Below, in pieces: positions 5,946 through 7,520 of a DNA stretch of 7,520 nt. The notes below the pieces were generated by a model that saw only the letters and a list, made by a program, of their open reading frames with translations, was not told the DNA's origin and searched no databases. The stretch lies in assembly GCA_903929655.1 (NCBI GenBank), contig CAIYVS010000388.1, positions 1 to 7,520 of the forward strand, read 5' to 3'. The stretch's first letter is position 1. Each line of letters starts with the position of its first letter. Position numbers and translations under genes: made by a program. This DNA is from an uncultured Bacteroidota bacterium. Its GTDB lineage: Bacteria; Bacteroidota; Bacteroidia; Chitinophagales; Chitinophagaceae.

Positions 5946-7340
5946 TTACTCTGTAATAGGAAAATACAATCTGAACGTAGCTCCCTGTTCTTTATTATTT
6001 TTCACAAAAATGTAACCATCGTGGTTTGCCATAATACGCTGGCATATTGCCAGTGATACTCCTTTCCCATCATATGATGAATAACGGCTATTGAGTGCAT
6101 GGAATATCTGGAACATCTTATCAAAATAAGCATTTTCAAAACCTATTCCATTATCAGAAACTGTAATAACATTGTATTTTTTGTCTCCGACTATCTTTCT
6201 GAATTCTGTTAATTCACTGCCATCCGATACTTCACTCGAGATATGAATAAGTGGCTGTCTGCTCTCTTGTGTATAGCTTAAAGAGTTATCAAGAAGGCAC
6301 CTTAACAAAATATGTGTTTGACTGGCGTATGCTTTAATCTTAGGCAGTTCATCACTGCTTACCTTAGCATTATTTGCGCTTATCTTGTAATCAAGATCAA
6401 TTAATACCGATTTCAAAGATTTATTTAAATCAACCCATTCCAGGTCATTGCCTTCTTTTGTAAGACTGGTTAAGTTCACAAGATCCTCAATAAGCTCCTG
6501 CATGCGGCTTGTATATGAATTGATGCGCTCCATGGTGTTTTTGCTCTCCTCATCAATATTATCTTTTTTTAACCATAAGAGGCGGTTAGTAAATACCTGT
6601 ATTTTCCTCAAAGGTTCCCTGAGATCATGAGACGCGGCAAAAGCAATCTGTTCCAATTCCAGGTGCGACTGTTTCAAATCCGTTATTTTCGCCTGAAGCT
6701 CGTCCTGGTACCCAATTCTTCTCCGGAATTCAAGTAACATCATTATAAAAAGCCCTACTGTAACAATGAAAAAAATAGATAGCAGATATTTAAGCGTGCT
6801 GGACGCTACCTGCATGTAAAAACGTTCATTTTTATAGGCCGAATAGAAAAAATTATTTTCATCGCTTTCCATTTCACGCAGCTTGGTACTGCAATCTTGC
6901 ATTACTTTACGGCCTTCATAATAATATGAAGATGGCACGGATGAATGCGAAGAGTCTATATAGGCAATATTTTGTTTGATGATACTTATCCTTAATGCAA
7001 GCATGCTCCTCAGCAAGAGCAAGTCCTTTTGAAGTTTCAGGCTGTCTCCGGCCAATTCTTTCATTTGCACCATATTCAACTGCAAACTGTCAATAGTACG
7101 CATCAGGCCATTGGAAAAGGCTGTATCCAGGGTAAGCATATACCCCCTTTCTCCCCTGTCCAGATCCTTTACAAAACCGTGCAGACTATATAATTTTTTT
7201 AAATTAAAATTGATCTGATCCGCTTTATTTGAAAAATCAATAAGAGCGTCTACCCGTTTTATTGAGAAGAAAGACAAACTCACTATCAGTATAAGTGAAA
7301 CTGAAAAAGCTAAAATTATAATCCCGAGTTTTTTCTTCAT
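5946..7340 (-). CDS. Membrane sensor histidine kinase with CHASE3-type sensor domain
   Basis: This 464-aa kinase has a first membrane helix at about residues 5-26, then a roughly 155-residue periplasmic helical domain with the CHASE3-like DRGERGYMLTLD (61-72). A second helix follows at about 182-204, then a short coiled-coil linker. The dimerisation/phosphoacceptor domain has H238 in AASHDLREPLRK, and the ATPase domain covers about 335-462. The N box is LLRCLLDNSLSYT, with N352 kept but the first Asn and the Lys replaced by Cys and Ser. The G1 box is VSDNGIGF (394-401). The G2 box reads GKGVSLAI (425-432), with Ser at the third glycine of GxGxGL. It should autophosphorylate and pass phosphate to a response regulator, but none is encoded within the window; one might start at the right edge. 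Signal and targets are unknown. The ATG at 7340 gives a basic MKKK start right before the helix; no Shine-Dalgarno sequence is visible. Confidence 0.93.
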   Translation of the reverse strand: MKKKLGIIILAFSVSLILIVSLSFFSIKRVDALIDFSNKADQINFNLKKLYSLHGFVKDLDRGERGYMLTLDTAFSNGLMRTIDSLQLNMVQMKELAGDSLKLQKDLLLLRSMLALRISIIKQNIAYIDSSHSSVPSSYYYEGRKVMQDCSTKLREMESDENNFFYSAYKNERFYMQVASSTLKYLLSIFFIVTVGLFIMMLLEFRRRIGYQDELQAKITDLKQSHLELEQIAFAASHDLREPLRKIQVFTNRLLWLKKDNIDEESKNTMERINSYTSRMQELIEDLVNLTSLTKEGNDLEWVDLNKSLKSVLIDLDYKISANNAKVSSDELPKIKAYASQTHILLRCLLDNSLSYTQESRQPLIHISSEVSDGSELTEFRKIVGDKKYNVITVSDNGIGFENAYFDKMFQIFHALNSRYSSYDGKGVSLAICQRIMANHDGYIFVKNNKEQGATFRLYFPITE

Positions 7341-7434
7341 GTAAAAAGGAAATTTCTACCTTTTGCCATACACCCCGTTATGCATTAAGATACAAATCAA
7401 TATGATTTTTTGTTTAAAAATAAGCTAATTCTCA

Positions 7435-7470
7435 CTTTGTGCATGTAAAAAAGAGCCTTTGTGTGTAAAT
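7435..7470. repeat. Imperfect direct repeat upstream of the kinase gene
   Basis: CTTTGTGCATGTAAAA (7435-7450) is repeated as CTTTGTGTGTAAAT (7457-7470), with a 2-nt indel. The copies are offset by 22 nt at one end and 20 nt at the other, about two helical turns. They lie in the 150-bp A/T-rich interval between the kinase start (7340) and a possible divergent start at 7491. This could be a tandem regulator site. The rest of 7341-7490 holds no gene or clear terminator that I can see. Confidence 0.3.
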
Positions 7471-7490
7471 TTATAAAATCAAATGTACTT

Positions 7491-7520
7491 ATGTCCTACC
7501 GGATTACACTAGCGTATGTA
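7491..7520 (+). CDS. Possible N-terminus of a divergent gene cut by the right edge
   Basis: An ATG at 7491 opens a frame with no stop up to the last base, giving only MSYRITLAYV. A basic residue followed by an alternating hydrophobic strand resembles the first beta strand of a response-regulator receiver domain, which normally continues into acidic residues. A regulator divergent from the kinase would make sense, but ten residues cannot establish it. The frame could equally be chance. An ATG at 7483 in another frame stops within ten codons. Confidence 0.25.
   Translation, partial: MSYRITLAYV

Noticed and set aside
7480..7487. Exact TAnnTTTG (TACATTTG, minus strand) as the kinase promoter
   Set aside because: No -33 element at suitable spacing, it would give a leader of about 130 nt, and it abuts the possible ATG at 7491.
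1..7520. Search for CRISPR arrays, insertion sequences, tRNA or rRNA genes, phage or defence genes
   Set aside because: None found; the gene content is housekeeping and signalling, with no sign of an accessory island.

Overview
The window looks like an ordinary chromosomal segment of a Bacteroidota bacterium, most likely a Chitinophagaceae-like member of the Chitinophagales. This rests on protein style (a long-form IspH, a DUF3810-type membrane metalloprotein, a small membrane protein next to a short methylmalonyl-CoA mutase), moderately AT-rich DNA, and start codons that lack a well-placed Shine-Dalgarno sequence and sit behind A/T-rich leaders. All three points are inference from family knowledge; no search was run.

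Layout, left to right. The 3' part of a pyruvate carboxylase gene (+) enters from the left edge and ends at 1307. It meets ispH (-) tail to tail, and the two reading frames overlap by 6 bp at their ends. ispH and a DUF3810-type membrane metalloprotein gene (+) diverge from a compact intergenic region of about 63 bp that holds a perfect 9-bp inverted repeat. The DUF3810 gene carries a perfect 16-bp inverted repeat inside its first codons and converges, with only 19 bp between stop codons, on a methylmalonyl-CoA mutase large-subunit-type gene (-). That gene is the second of a likely two-gene operon led by a small single-pass membrane protein. Upstream of this pair, on the same strand, is a CHASE3-type sensor histidine kinase gene. 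The last 180 bp is a leader region and may include the first codons of a divergent gene running off the right edge.

Functionally the window is mostly housekeeping: anaplerosis (pyruvate to oxaloacetate), isoprenoid precursor synthesis by the MEP pathway, and interconversion of succinyl-CoA and methylmalonyl-CoA by a B12-dependent mutase whose cobalamin-binding subunit must be encoded elsewhere. One orphan-looking sensor kinase and two poorly characterised membrane proteins accompany these. I found no CRISPR array, mobile element, tRNA or rRNA, and no clear new multi-gene system. The best candidates for a second look are the long hairpin at the start of the DUF3810 gene, the palindrome between ispH and that gene, and the pairing of the small membrane protein with the mutase.
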